Shown here: piece by piece, positions 33,944 to 42,434 of the stretch | Layout of the letters: each line of letters opens with the position of its first letter | Numbering within the stretch: the first letter of the stretch is position 1 | Assembly (NCBI RefSeq): GCF_014648775.1 | Contig: NZ_BMRT01000001.1 | Coordinates: 806,001-870,000, forward strand | Reading direction: 5' to 3' | Origin: Streptomyces abikoensis | GTDB lineage: Bacteria; Actinomycetota; Actinomycetes; Streptomycetales; Streptomycetaceae | DNA length: 64,000 nucleotides | Notes under the pieces: generated by a model | The model's input: only the letters and a program-made list of their open reading frames with translations | The model's database searches: none | What the model was told of the DNA's origin: nothing | Translations under genes and position numbers: made by a program

Positions 33944-34624
33944 GTGGTACGACCGGTTGTCGTGGGCGTTGACGGTTCGGACGAGAGCCTGAGCGCCGTG
34001 ACATGGGCCGCGTGTGAGGCGGTGACGCGGGGCACCGCCCTTCGCATCCTGCACGCACTGGAGTGGAGGACGAGCAACCAGCAGTTCTCCGCCGGTGCCC
34101 CTGCCCAGCAGGAGTGGGCGCGCAGCCGGATCGAGGAGGCCCGGCAGGAGCTGGCCGCGGCTCGTCCGGGCCTTCGGGTCGATGCCGAGGAGGTCGACGA
34201 GCTGCCGGCGAAGGCCCTGCTCGACGCGGCCCGGGAGGCCGAGCTGCTCGTGCTGGGGTCGCGCGGGCTGGGCGGGTTCGAGGGCTGGCTGCTGGGCTCG
34301 GTGAGCCTGGCGGTGATCGCCCATGCGGCCGTGCCGGTGGTGCTGGTCCGTGCCGGATGGGAGCCGCCCGCGGCCGGGGCCGACGGCCCCATCGTCGTCG
34401 GGGTCGGGCGGGACGGTTCGTACGATCCGCTGCTGGAGTTCGCCTTCCCGGCCGCGGCGGCCGGCGGCGCCGTGCTGCGTGTGGTCGAGGCAGGCAAGGA
34501 CGCTCAGCTGCTGGTTGTCGGCCGCCGTATGCACCGGCCGGCCTTCGGTGCCCATATCGGCCCGGTGACACACGCCGCGGTGCACCACACCGGCTGTCCG
34601 GTGGCGGTGGTACCGCATAGCTGA
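33944..34624 (+). CDS. Universal stress protein with internally deleted second UspA domain
   Basis: 226 aa from the GTG at 33944 (AGAGG upstream; a GTG at 33935 is closer to the site and less likely). Domain 1 is complete: VVVGVDGSDESLSAVTWAAC to LGSRGLGGFEGWLLGSVS. Domain 2 begins at IVVGVGRDGSYDPLLEFAFP but after VLRVVEAGKD it joins directly to AQLLVVGRRMHRPAFGAH, so about 60 residues of the domain core are missing in frame. The open frame is preserved. The protein probably acts as a single functional UspA domain. Downstream of PEP synthase. Confidence 0.85.
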   Translation: MVRPVVVGVDGSDESLSAVTWAACEAVTRGTALRILHALEWRTSNQQFSAGAPAQQEWARSRIEEARQELAAARPGLRVDAEEVDELPAKALLDAAREAELLVLGSRGLGGFEGWLLGSVSLAVIAHAAVPVVLVRAGWEPPAAGADGPIVVGVGRDGSYDPLLEFAFPAAAAGGAVLRVVEAGKDAQLLVVGRRMHRPAFGAHIGPVTHAAVHHTGCPVAVVPHS

Positions 34625-34677
34625 CATAAACACATAGACAGGGGCATCTGGCACGTTCCGGAAGGGACCCGAGGATC

Positions 34678-35367
34678 ATGTTGCAGCACCGCACGGTCGA
34701 CGAGCTCATGACCCGCAACGTGGTGCGGGTGCGTCCGGACACGCCGTTCAAGGAGATCGTCAAGGAGCTCGCCGACAACGACGTGACCGCCGTGCCGGTC
34801 GTCGATCCGAACGGCCGGGTGGTGGGGGTGGTCTCCGAGGCCGATCTCATGCGCAAGGCGGCCGACCAGCCCGACCCCTTCGGCCACGTCCCCGTACCGA
34901 ACCTCGAGGCCTGGGAACGGGCCAAGGCCGAGGGCGCCCGAGCCGAGGAGCTGATGTCCGCCCCCGCGGTGTGCGCCCGGCCGGAGTGGAACGTGGTGGA
35001 GACCGCCCGGCTGATGGCCACGCAGAACGTCAAGCGTCTGCCTGTGGTCGACGAAACCGACAAGCTCGTCGGCATCGTCAGCCGCGCGGACGTCCTGCGG
35101 GTCTTCCTGCGTGAGGACTCCGCCATCCGCTCCGAGATCGAGCGCGACCTGCTGGAACACACCGTGGGCCTGGCGCCCTCGGCCGTGAGAGTCGAGGTGT
35201 CCGAAGGACAGGTGACCCTGACCGGCAACGTCGAGGCCCGCAGCACGATCCCGCTCATCGAACGTCTGTGCCGCTCCGTCGACGGTGTCGTCTCGGTCCA
35301 CCAGCGCCTGACCTATACGGGCGACGACACCGGAGGTGGCTTCCCGGAAGGTGACAGCCGTGCGTGA
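34678..35367 (+). CDS. CBS-pair protein with BON domain, first of two
   Basis: 229 aa from the ATG at 34678, AAGGGACCCGAGG upstream. CBS 1 (about 7-60: VDELMTRNVVRVRPDTPFKE), CBS 2 (about 90-145: MSAPAVCARPEWNVVETARL, KRLPVVDETDKLVGIVSRAD), then a BON domain (about 150-215: VRVEVSEGQVTLTGNVEAR). CBS pairs bind adenylate ligands and act as energy sensors; the mycobacterial hypoxic-response protein Hrp1 is a CBS-pair protein. The start follows the USP gene by 53 bases. Confidence 0.87.
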   Translation: MLQHRTVDELMTRNVVRVRPDTPFKEIVKELADNDVTAVPVVDPNGRVVGVVSEADLMRKAADQPDPFGHVPVPNLEAWERAKAEGARAEELMSAPAVCARPEWNVVETARLMATQNVKRLPVVDETDKLVGIVSRADVLRVFLREDSAIRSEIERDLLEHTVGLAPSAVRVEVSEGQVTLTGNVEARSTIPLIERLCRSVDGVVSVHQRLTYTGDDTGGGFPEGDSRA

Positions 35368-36010
35368 CACGCGGCGCACCGTGGACGACGTGATGAGCCA
35401 GACCGTCGTGGCCGTCAGCCAAACGGCGTCCTACAAGGAAATCGCCAAAACGCTCGCGGAGTGGAAGGTCAGCGCCATGCCCGTCCTGGCAGGCGAAGGA
35501 CGGGTCATCGGTGTCGTCTCCGAGGCGGACCTGCTGGCGAAGGAGGAGTACAAGGGCCGCGAACCGCCGGACGCCGCCCGTCCCGAGGAACTCGCGGAAC
35601 TGGCGAAAGCCGGGGCGAGGACGGCGGAGAACCTGATGAGCACCCCGGCCATCACTGTGCACGCCGACGCCACCATCGCCGAAGCCGCCCGCACGATGGC
35701 CCTCAAGGGCGTAAAGCGCCTGCCCGTAGTCGACGCCGAAGGCAAGCTGGTCGGCATCGTCAGCCGGGCCGACATCCTCAAGATCTACCTCCGCAGCGAC
35801 GAGGACATCGCCGAAGAGGTCCGCGACGAGATCGTGGCCCGCCTCTTCCCGCACCGGCGCCCCACCGTCGAAGTCCGGGTGGAGGAAGGTGTCGTCGCTC
35901 TCTCGGGCCAGCTGCCCGACGCGACGATTGCCCCACTTGTAGCCCGTCTGGTGAGGGCCGTGGAAGGCGTCGTCGATGTCGACCTCCGCCTTGACACCCC
36001 CACTGGCTGA
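35360..36010 (+). CDS. CBS-pair protein with BON domain, second of two
   Basis: 216 aa from the GTG at 35360, which has GGAAGG 9 bases upstream and overlaps the previous gene by 8 bases; a GTG at 35336 is also in frame. CBS 1 DDVMSQTVVAVSQTASYKEI, CBS 2 LMSTPAITVHADATIAEAAR with KRLPVVDAEGKLVGIVSRAD, BON VEVRVEEGVVALSGQLPDAT. It is a tandem paralogue of the gene before it and presumably forms heteromers with it. Confidence 0.87.
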   Translation: MRDTRRTVDDVMSQTVVAVSQTASYKEIAKTLAEWKVSAMPVLAGEGRVIGVVSEADLLAKEEYKGREPPDAARPEELAELAKAGARTAENLMSTPAITVHADATIAEAARTMALKGVKRLPVVDAEGKLVGIVSRADILKIYLRSDEDIAEEVRDEIVARLFPHRRPTVEVRVEEGVVALSGQLPDATIAPLVARLVRAVEGVVDVDLRLDTPTG

Positions 36011-36148
36011 GCTCCGCACGAGGCTCCTTGCCCTTGCCCTCCCGATCGGCGGTGCAGAGCTGGCACGACTGCCCGGTCTCTGATCCCCTGGGAGGCGGGG
36101 ACGGCTCAGGAGCCCCAGACGTACCGGGCGTCCACACGGAGGGCGAAA

Positions 36149-36847
36149 ATGCACACCGACGGGCCGACTCCGGGCGGCCCTGGGGCGGCCTCCGGGGAAC
36201 CGCAGGAGGAGCACGAGGACACGGTGGCCGCGCGCTGCACCGTCCGGCGCCGGCAGCTCGGGCTGACCCGCGAGGAGCTGGCACACCGCGCCGGCATGTC
36301 GTCGGCCTACCTGAACCAGCTGGAGACGTTCAGCGGCGACTTCGACCCCGCTGCGCTCATGCGGCTCGCCGCCGCCTTGGAGATGCCCTACGACGAGCTC
36401 GTCGGGGGCCCACGGGAAGCCGCGCCCGGTCGGCGGAGGGCCGTCCCACACCCGCTGCTGGCTCAGCTGCCCGAGGACCAGTGCTGGCGACGGCTCGGCA
36501 CCCACGGCATCGGCAGGGTCGGCCTGTCCACCGGGGCGGCCCCGGTCGTTCTGCCCGTGAACTTCCTGGTCGACGGTCACAGCGTCGTCTACCGGACGGA
36601 TCCGGAAGGCTCCGCGGCCCCGGGCGACGGGGATCAGCTCGCCTTCGAGGTCGACCACATCGACGAACAGCTCAGCCGCGGCTGGAGCGTCCTCATCACG
36701 GGAACGGCCGAGCGCATCACCGACGCCGGCACGGCCGAGGACCTCGCCACCCGGCCGGGCGCCCAGCCCTGGTCCGGTGGGAAGCGCGACTTGTGGGTCC
36801 GTATCCGGCCCGGGCAGGTGACGGGGCGCACCATCCATACCGGGTGA
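36149..36847 (+). CDS. XRE helix-turn-helix fused to split-barrel flavin-binding domain, second copy
   Basis: 232 aa from the ATG at 36149 (GGAGG upstream). XRE HTH at about 28-85 (RRRQLGLTREELAHRAGM, then LNQLETFSGDFDPAALMRL) and a pyridoxamine-oxidase-like barrel at about 100-230 (GRVGLSTGAAPVVLPVNFLV, WSVLITGTAERITDAGTAED, GKRDLWVRIRPGQVTGRTIH). Same architecture as 13600-14283 but only moderately alike, so not a recent duplication. Placed behind the CBS genes and facing the GH65 gene with 5 bases between the stops. Confidence 0.8.
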   Translation: MHTDGPTPGGPGAASGEPQEEHEDTVAARCTVRRRQLGLTREELAHRAGMSSAYLNQLETFSGDFDPAALMRLAAALEMPYDELVGGPREAAPGRRRAVPHPLLAQLPEDQCWRRLGTHGIGRVGLSTGAAPVVLPVNFLVDGHSVVYRTDPEGSAAPGDGDQLAFEVDHIDEQLSRGWSVLITGTAERITDAGTAEDLATRPGAQPWSGGKRDLWVRIRPGQVTGRTIHTG

Positions 36848-36852
36848 GACGG

Positions 36853-39261
36853 TCAACCGCTCTTCGTGCCGGCCAGTTTCAGTGATGTGCACTCCCCCGG
36901 AGAGACGGTGAGCGAGCGGCCCGGCAGGACGATCCTGACCGCCGACTCCTCCGAGTCCGGCACGCTGACCGTCAGCTCGTCGCTCCGCACGCGTACACCG
37001 ATGCCCCAATGCCCGCGGTAGCGCAGGGTGAAGCCGAACTCCGAGAGTTCCGGCAGCTCCACCGGGTCCAGCCACAAGGCGTCCTCGCGGGTCTCCAATC
37101 CCGTCAGGCCGCGCTGAACGAGATCGAGGGTGCCGGCCATGGCGCCGAGGTGGATGCCCTCGGGCGTCGTGCCGCCCTGGAGGTCGGCGACGTCGCCCTC
37201 GAGAGCCTCGTGGAAGTACCGCCAGGCGTCGCCGCGCCGGGCGCGGGCCAGCACCCAGCTGTGAACGACCTCGCTGAGGGTGGAACCGTGGCTGGTGCGG
37301 CGCAGGTAGTGGTCGACGGTGCGCTGCCACAGCTCGTCCGTGAGCCCGTAGCCAAGGCGTTCGAACAGTGATGCGAGCTCCTTCGGTGAGAAGAGGTAGC
37401 CGAGCATCAGCACGTCTGTCTGCTTGGAGACCTGGTACCGGTTGACCGTGTCGCCTTCCGCTTCGAGGATGCGGTCCAGCCTGCGGATGTCGCCGTAGCG
37501 TTCCCGGTAGCGCTTCCAGTCCAGTTCGGCCAGGTCGCCGTAGCCGTCGAACTGGCTGATGACGTCCTGGTGGAACGGCACGACCAGGCGCCGGGAGACG
37601 TCCTCCCACAGCGGAAGTTGACCGAGGTCGAGGCGGCCGCGTTCGAGGAGCTGCTGCCGGCGCCGGGCCGGCAGGCTGCGTGTCAGGTCGAGTGCGCGGG
37701 TGAGGACCCAGGCGGCGGTGATGTTGGTGTACGCGTTGTCGTCGATGCCGGGCCGGACGGCACCGGGGTAGGCGTCGTGGTACTCGTCCGGGCCGACGAC
37801 TCCCCGGATGTGGTACCGGCCACTCGCGGGGTCGAGGAGGGCGCTGCTCGCCCAGAACCGGGCGATCTCCAGCAGCATGTCCGCGCCCTTGCCGTACAGA
37901 TACTCCGTATCGCCGGTGGCCTGACAGTACTGCCACACGTTGTACGCGACCGCCGAGCCCACATGCCGCTGGAGCCGGCTGTGGTCGGGCAGCCAGCGGC
38001 CGGAGCGCGGGTTGAGGTGCAGCAGCTGGCTCTCCTCGCGGCCGTCACTGCCGCTCTGCCACGGGTACATGGCGCCGGCCCGGCCCGCCTGCCGGGCCGC
38101 CCGCACGGCCTGCGGCAGACGGCGGTGGCGGTAGTTCAGCAGGGCCCGGGAGACCTCGGGGAAGTGCAGGTCGAGGTAGGGCAGGACGAACAGCTCGTCC
38201 CAGAAGACGTGTCCCCGGTACGCCTCCCCGTGCAGCCCGCGTGCCGGCACGCCCACATCCAGGTCGGCGGTGTGCGGGGAGAGGGTCTGCAGGACGTGGA
38301 AGAGGTGCAGGCGCAGCACCCGGCCCGCCTCACCGGGGACGTCGAGCTCCGCCTGCCCCCACAGCTGTTCCCACGCGACGGCATGCGAGCGCAGCAGCTC
38401 GGTGAAGTCCGGTGCGTCGGCGACGCGTTCCACGGCGGCACCGACGGGATCACCGATGGCGGTGTCCCGGGACGTGTGCAGCGCGACGGTCTTGGTCACC
38501 GTCACCGGCTCGTCCTCCGACAGGACGAACGCGAAGCGGTGCGCTGCTTGGTGGCCCGCCGCCGTGAGCGAGACCGGCACCGGTGCCGGGCCGTCGACGT
38601 CCACACGCTGGGCCATACCGACACCGATGTCGGACGTCCTCGTGCGGCAGCGCAGCCATACGGTCCCCGGCTCCACTACGCCGGCGTGAACGCCGGTCAG
38701 GTGGCGGCGTTCGAGGGCTCTGTAGCGGTGCACGTTGGCGTTGACCACGTTCCCGTCCAGTTCCGCTTCCACCTCGATCCGTCCGGGCCGGCCCTCGGCC
38801 GTGAAGACCGTCCGCAACGCTGCGAGGTGTGGCTCCCGCATGTGGACCAGCCGGCACTGCTCCACCCGCACCATCCGGCCGCCGCCGGCCCAGTACCGGA
38901 AGGTCCGGGTCAGCGTTCCCTGCCGGATGTCGAGTACCTGCCGGTAGTCCGTGACCTCGCAGGTGTCGGGTGTGAACCACGGGCCCGGCGAGCCGTCGTC
39001 GAACAGCAGCCGGAAGCGCAGGAGCAGCCAGTTCGGCAGGTTGACGATGTCCTCGTTCTCGACCTGCCGGCCCGCGACCGACGAGACCAGCCGGTCATAG
39101 CATCCGGCGACATACGTGCCCGGGCAGTGGACCAGCCCTCCCCGGCTCTCGGGGACGGCGCCCCGGGTGGCGAAGTAGCCGTTGCCGAGCGTGTGGAGCG
39201 CCTCCCGCAACGGCTCCGTCGCCGGGTCGTACCCCTCGTACCCCCAGGTCCACTCCCCCAT
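36853..39261 (-). CDS. Glycoside hydrolase family 65 (trehalose/maltose phosphorylase-like)
   Basis: 802 aa from the ATG at 39261 (GGAAG upstream; a GTG directly before is possible). The N-terminal beta-sandwich begins WTWGYEGYDPATEPLREALH; the (alpha/alpha)6 barrel contains the acid catalyst in GVVGPDEYHDAYPG and the phosphate-site residues of the HGSTLSEVVHSWVLAR region; a small C-terminal barrel ends the chain. GH65 enzymes phosphorolyse trehalose, maltose or kojibiose. The mycobacterial DosR member Rv2006 also contains a GH65 domain. Here no phosphatase or beta-phosphoglucomutase domain is attached. Use of stored trehalose during dormancy is inference. Confidence 0.85.
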   Translation of the reverse strand: MGEWTWGYEGYDPATEPLREALHTLGNGYFATRGAVPESRGGLVHCPGTYVAGCYDRLVSSVAGRQVENEDIVNLPNWLLLRFRLLFDDGSPGPWFTPDTCEVTDYRQVLDIRQGTLTRTFRYWAGGGRMVRVEQCRLVHMREPHLAALRTVFTAEGRPGRIEVEAELDGNVVNANVHRYRALERRHLTGVHAGVVEPGTVWLRCRTRTSDIGVGMAQRVDVDGPAPVPVSLTAAGHQAAHRFAFVLSEDEPVTVTKTVALHTSRDTAIGDPVGAAVERVADAPDFTELLRSHAVAWEQLWGQAELDVPGEAGRVLRLHLFHVLQTLSPHTADLDVGVPARGLHGEAYRGHVFWDELFVLPYLDLHFPEVSRALLNYRHRRLPQAVRAARQAGRAGAMYPWQSGSDGREESQLLHLNPRSGRWLPDHSRLQRHVGSAVAYNVWQYCQATGDTEYLYGKGADMLLEIARFWASSALLDPASGRYHIRGVVGPDEYHDAYPGAVRPGIDDNAYTNITAAWVLTRALDLTRSLPARRRQQLLERGRLDLGQLPLWEDVSRRLVVPFHQDVISQFDGYGDLAELDWKRYRERYGDIRRLDRILEAEGDTVNRYQVSKQTDVLMLGYLFSPKELASLFERLGYGLTDELWQRTVDHYLRRTSHGSTLSEVVHSWVLARARRGDAWRYFHEALEGDVADLQGGTTPEGIHLGAMAGTLDLVQRGLTGLETREDALWLDPVELPELSEFGFTLRYRGHWGIGVRVRSDELTVSVPDSEESAVRIVLPGRSLTVSPGECTSLKLAGTKSG

Positions 39262-39396
39262 CACCGGTCTCGCTTCCGCTCTGCTCAGGGAGCCGGGCGC
39301 CGCAGCGGCCCGCCGTCAACGCGTCCACCGACGCGGTGGCCTGCCGTCCCCGTGACCGGGGGCCTCGTCATCAGCACGGAGATCTTCATCCCAGCC

Positions 39397-40275
39397 TCAG
39401 TCGTGCGGCACCACGGCGACCGGGCAGGCCGCATGGTGCACGCACGCCTGGGCCACGTTCCCGAGGCGTGGCGCCACCGGCGGGTGATGCCGACGCCTGC
39501 CGACCACCAGCAGAGCGGCGCCGTCCGCGGCCTCCAGAGCAGCGCGGGCGGCACTGCCCAGCCGCACCGTGCTGGTCACCGCAACCCGGGGATAACGATC
39601 GCGCCACGGCCGTACGGCAGCTGAGAGCCTCTCCTCGGCCTCCTTGCTGATCTCGCCCGCCACGTCGGGATCGACTCCCCACGGTGCGTACGCCTGCACC
39701 GGCAACGGACACCCGTGGAGGACCCTGAGCGACGCGTCGCGTGCCGCAGCGGTCTCGAAGGCGAATTCCAGCACGCTGTCGCACGGACCGTGCAGGCTGA
39801 CGCCGGCGACCACGTCGGCAGCGCCGGCGGCGGGTGCCGACGGTCCACCGGTCCCGGTCGCCCGGACCAGGACCACCGGCCGCTCGGCCCTCCCCGCGAC
39901 CTGGAGGCTGATGTCGCCCAGGAAGAAGCTCGCCAGGCGGTCGAGGCCGCGGGAGCCCAGCACCACCATCGTCGATTCCTCGGCCGCCCTCAGAAGGGCG
40001 GTCTCGGGCTCTTCCGCCACCAGGTCCTCGGTCACGGAGAGGTCGTGGTGCCGCTCGTACACGGCTGTCGCAGCAGCACGCACAATGCGCTTCGCCCAGT
40101 AATTCTGATCCTCGCCCGGCGGCAGCCCGGTCGAGGGCTCGCCCGCCAGCAGTATCCATGCATGCAGAAGGCGCAGCCCGAGCCCTCGGCGCTCGGCCTC
40201 GTCCGACGCCCACAAAGCGGCAGCCAGGCTCTCGGGGGAACCGTCGAGCCCCACCGTGATCGGCGCCTGATCCAT
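39397..40275 (-). CDS. Universal stress protein, two UspA domains
   Basis: 292 aa from the ATG at 40275. Domain 1 starts ITVGLDGSPESLAAALWASD and ends LGSRGLDRLASFFLGDISLQ; domain 2 starts near VVAGVSLHGPCDSVLEFAFE and ends VVGRRRHHPPVAPRLGNVAQ. Both are full length. The ATP-binding G-2x-G-9x-G(S/T) signature is slightly altered in domain 1 (LGDISLQ for LGSVSLA). It follows the GH65 gene region on the same strand. Confidence 0.88.
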   Translation of the reverse strand: MDQAPITVGLDGSPESLAAALWASDEAERRGLGLRLLHAWILLAGEPSTGLPPGEDQNYWAKRIVRAAATAVYERHHDLSVTEDLVAEEPETALLRAAEESTMVVLGSRGLDRLASFFLGDISLQVAGRAERPVVLVRATGTGGPSAPAAGAADVVAGVSLHGPCDSVLEFAFETAAARDASLRVLHGCPLPVQAYAPWGVDPDVAGEISKEAEERLSAAVRPWRDRYPRVAVTSTVRLGSAARAALEAADGAALLVVGRRRHHPPVAPRLGNVAQACVHHAACPVAVVPHD

Positions 40276-40401
40276 GACGGCCACCTCCGTCACTTGCCCT
40301 TTCGCGTCAGCGGGCCCGGTGCGCGACTCGCCATCTCCAGCCTGGATCCACCCGGACGGTGCGGCCACCGGAGCTGTCGGGGCCCAGCGCGGCGGCGGGG
40401 C

Positions 40402-41343
40402 TCAATCCTCGATGGCCAGGACCTCACGGACGGGGCGACGCGGAGTAGCGGGGCCTTGCGGACCGTATCCGAGGCGCAGGATCATCTGCACACATCCCGT
40501 CCCGGACAGAGGGTCACGCAGCGGCCAACGCAGGTCCGGCCACTCCAGGGCCTGGGTGGAGAACGAGGTGGCCAGGCCCTGGAGAGTGGCGAGAAGCAGC
40601 ACACGCTCCATGGCCTGACCCGCACGCAGCCACTGCACCGGCTGATCACCATCGGTACTCACGACGGCGAGGTGCGGGGTGCCCTCGAAGGGTGTCGTAC
40701 CCCGGTCGGCCACCGGTTGCCCGCCGGAGAAGTCCCGCATCGGCGCGCGCCCACCATGCTTGCGGGGCCCGAAGGCGTACTCCGGAACGCCGTCGGTCGC
40801 CGTGTCGGCCTCGTCGGCACCGATCCGCGTCCAACGGGCGAGGTCCTGCTCACTGCCACGGTCGGTGAGGTTGCGCGCCTCGGCTTCCTCGGCGAGCTCC
40901 TCCACCCACTGCGCCTGCCAGGATTCGGGAAAGGACAGAACGGCACCCTCCCGTTGAGCAGCGTCGATCAAGGCAGTACGCACATTCTCGGGAATCGCCT
41001 CCTCGGCGAACGGGTACCGGCTGGTATGCCGTTGCCGAACCGCAGGCTCCAGCAATCTCAGCCCCGTATCCTCACCGTCGTCCGAAGCCGTCGTGCGTAC
41101 CGAGGCCAGCAAAGTGGCGTCCTCAGCATCGGGCAGAAGCACGGCATCTGCGTGGAGGCCGGCCGCCGCGAGTGCGACGCGCAGGTTGAACAGGGCGGCG
41201 CCGCAGCCGATGTGCAGGGCCCTGCCGTCGGGGTCCGAGTGCGGCATGTTCCGCTCGGGGTCCGCATACAGGCGGAACGTTCCGTCTCCCCGCGAGTAGC
41301 GAAAACGCCATGGCTGCGCGTTGTGCATCGAGGGGGCGGTCAC
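40402..41343 (-). CDS. Acg-family nitroreductase-like FMN protein, N-terminally truncated
   Basis: 313 aa from the GTG at 41343. The sequence starts directly with TAPSMHNAQPWRFRYSRGDG, the motif that in Acg/Rv2032-type proteins lies about 15-20 residues in, so the first helix is missing. FMN-site pieces (HIGCGAALFNLRVALAAAG; LRLLEPAVRQRHTSRYPF; LATLQGLATSF; PRRPVREVLAIED) are otherwise intact. Immediately upstream, the opposite strand becomes integrase coding sequence, so the end was cut by recombination. The family hides FMN under a lid and is a DosR-regulon hallmark. It may still fold. Confidence 0.8.
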   Translation of the reverse strand: MTAPSMHNAQPWRFRYSRGDGTFRLYADPERNMPHSDPDGRALHIGCGAALFNLRVALAAAGLHADAVLLPDAEDATLLASVRTTASDDGEDTGLRLLEPAVRQRHTSRYPFAEEAIPENVRTALIDAAQREGAVLSFPESWQAQWVEELAEEAEARNLTDRGSEQDLARWTRIGADEADTATDGVPEYAFGPRKHGGRAPMRDFSGGQPVADRGTTPFEGTPHLAVVSTDGDQPVQWLRAGQAMERVLLLATLQGLATSFSTQALEWPDLRWPLRDPLSGTGCVQMILRLGYGPQGPATPRRPVREVLAIED

Positions 41344-41349
41344 CGTCGC

Positions 41350-42164
41350 GCGTCCGGTGGGTCGATCCCCACACCCGCGAACGCAGGTCCCTCTCCGAGT
41401 CGAGCGCCACGGTCGACCAAGCCCAGGGGTGGATCGACACGGTCACCGCCGCGTCGCTGCGAGGCATCGACCCCAGCGTCTCCATGCAGCCCCTCGCGCA
41501 GTACGGCGACGCGAACATGAAACTCGCCCTGCGCGGCCTGGAGGAGAAGACCAAGGACCCCTACCTCGCCGGGTGGCGACTGCGCGTCGTACCGAGCCTT
41601 GGCCACATCCCCGCGACGCTGATCAGCAACGGCGCCGCCGACCGCAGCGTCTACGGCTGGATCGCCGACGGGGTGGGCCGCTCCTCGGTGAAGAACAGCC
41701 TGGCCGTGCTGGTCCGGGTGATGGAGCAGGCCAAGCGCGACGGCATCATCACGGTCAACCCGGCACGGGTCAACGGCTGGCAGGCCGAGTACAAGAAGGC
41801 CGAGGACGAGCTGGCCGTCGGACACAAGCCCGACGCCCGCCTCTTCACCGGCCCACGGGGCGGGCGCATCACCACCGCCGTCCTGCGGGACGCCACCCAC
41901 TGGGACGAGGTCGTCGCCGAGCTCGGCTACGAGCACCTGCGACGCCACGGCCTGCGGCACACCGGCCTGACCTGGATGGCCGACGCCGGCGTCCCCCTGC
42001 ACGTCCTGCGCATCATCGCCGGTCACGGATCACTGCAGACCACCCAGCGCTATCTCCACCCCGATCTCCGGGCTCTGGTCGCCGCCGGCAGGTCCCTCAG
42101 CAGCCACCTGCGGGGCGCTCCGGCACCGTCCCGACCGCTGGCCGCCTCTCTCCAGGCATTGTGA
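41350..42164 (+). pseudogene. int: Truncated tyrosine integrase of the island
   Basis: A frame open from 41310 codes for integrase sequence from about 41350 (RWVDPHTRERRSLSESSATV). The arm/core-binding region (residues to about 165, ending AEYKKAEDELA) joins directly to VGHKPDARLFTGPRGGRITT. The intervening roughly 90 residues, with the Arg-I box and the catalytic Lys hairpin, are missing in frame. The end keeps HGLRHTGLTWMADAG (HxxR), IAGHGS (His) and TTQRYLHPD (catalytic Tyr). The N-terminus is also lost, its place taken by antisense nitroreductase DNA. It is adjacent to the tRNA attachment site, as for a resident integrase, but cannot be catalytic. Confidence 0.85.
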
Positions 42165-42241
42165 GAACCACACAAACACCCCAAAGCGCTCATAATCTTG
42201 GCCCCCAGCGAAACAGGGCCTGATCAGGGGTTTCTTCCGAA

Positions 42242-42266
42242 GCGTGGTCCCCAAGCGGTCCCCGGG
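42242..42266 (+). promoter_or_regulatory. Putative right integrase arm-binding site
   Basis: GCGTGGTCCCCAAGCGGTCC begins the partner of 4496-4520, in the same orientation, 93 bp inside the right repeat and 77 bp after the integrase stop. Confidence 0.55.
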
Positions 42267-42307
42267 CGCCTGACACCGCATCAGGTGAACGCCGAACCCA
42301 AAGAACG

Positions 42308-42354
42308 ACAAACGCCCCCCGACCTGGGGTTTCTCCCAGATCAGAGGGCGTTTT
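42308..42354 (-). terminator. Terminator of tRNA-Pro
   Basis: On the minus strand AAACGCCC and GGGCGTTT pair around a 28-base loop with further pairing inside. It lies directly behind the 3' end of the tRNA gene and is element-derived, replacing the older terminator now at 4309-4342. Confidence 0.6.
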
Positions 42355-42359
42355 CACGT

Positions 42360-42434
<75 letters not shown>

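Noticed and set aside
37570..39624. 684-codon open frame on the plus strand
   Set aside because: It is antisense to the GH65 gene; GC-rich codon bias creates it and the translation has no recognisable family.
40316..40390. GGGCCC-centred palindromes upstream of a USP gene (and at 31500) as a common operator
   Set aside because: GGGCCC is expected by chance every few hundred bases at this GC content and the flanks do not agree.
41310..41350. ATG at 41310 as the true start of the integrase
   Set aside because: The first codons are antisense nitroreductase sequence and have no integrase similarity.
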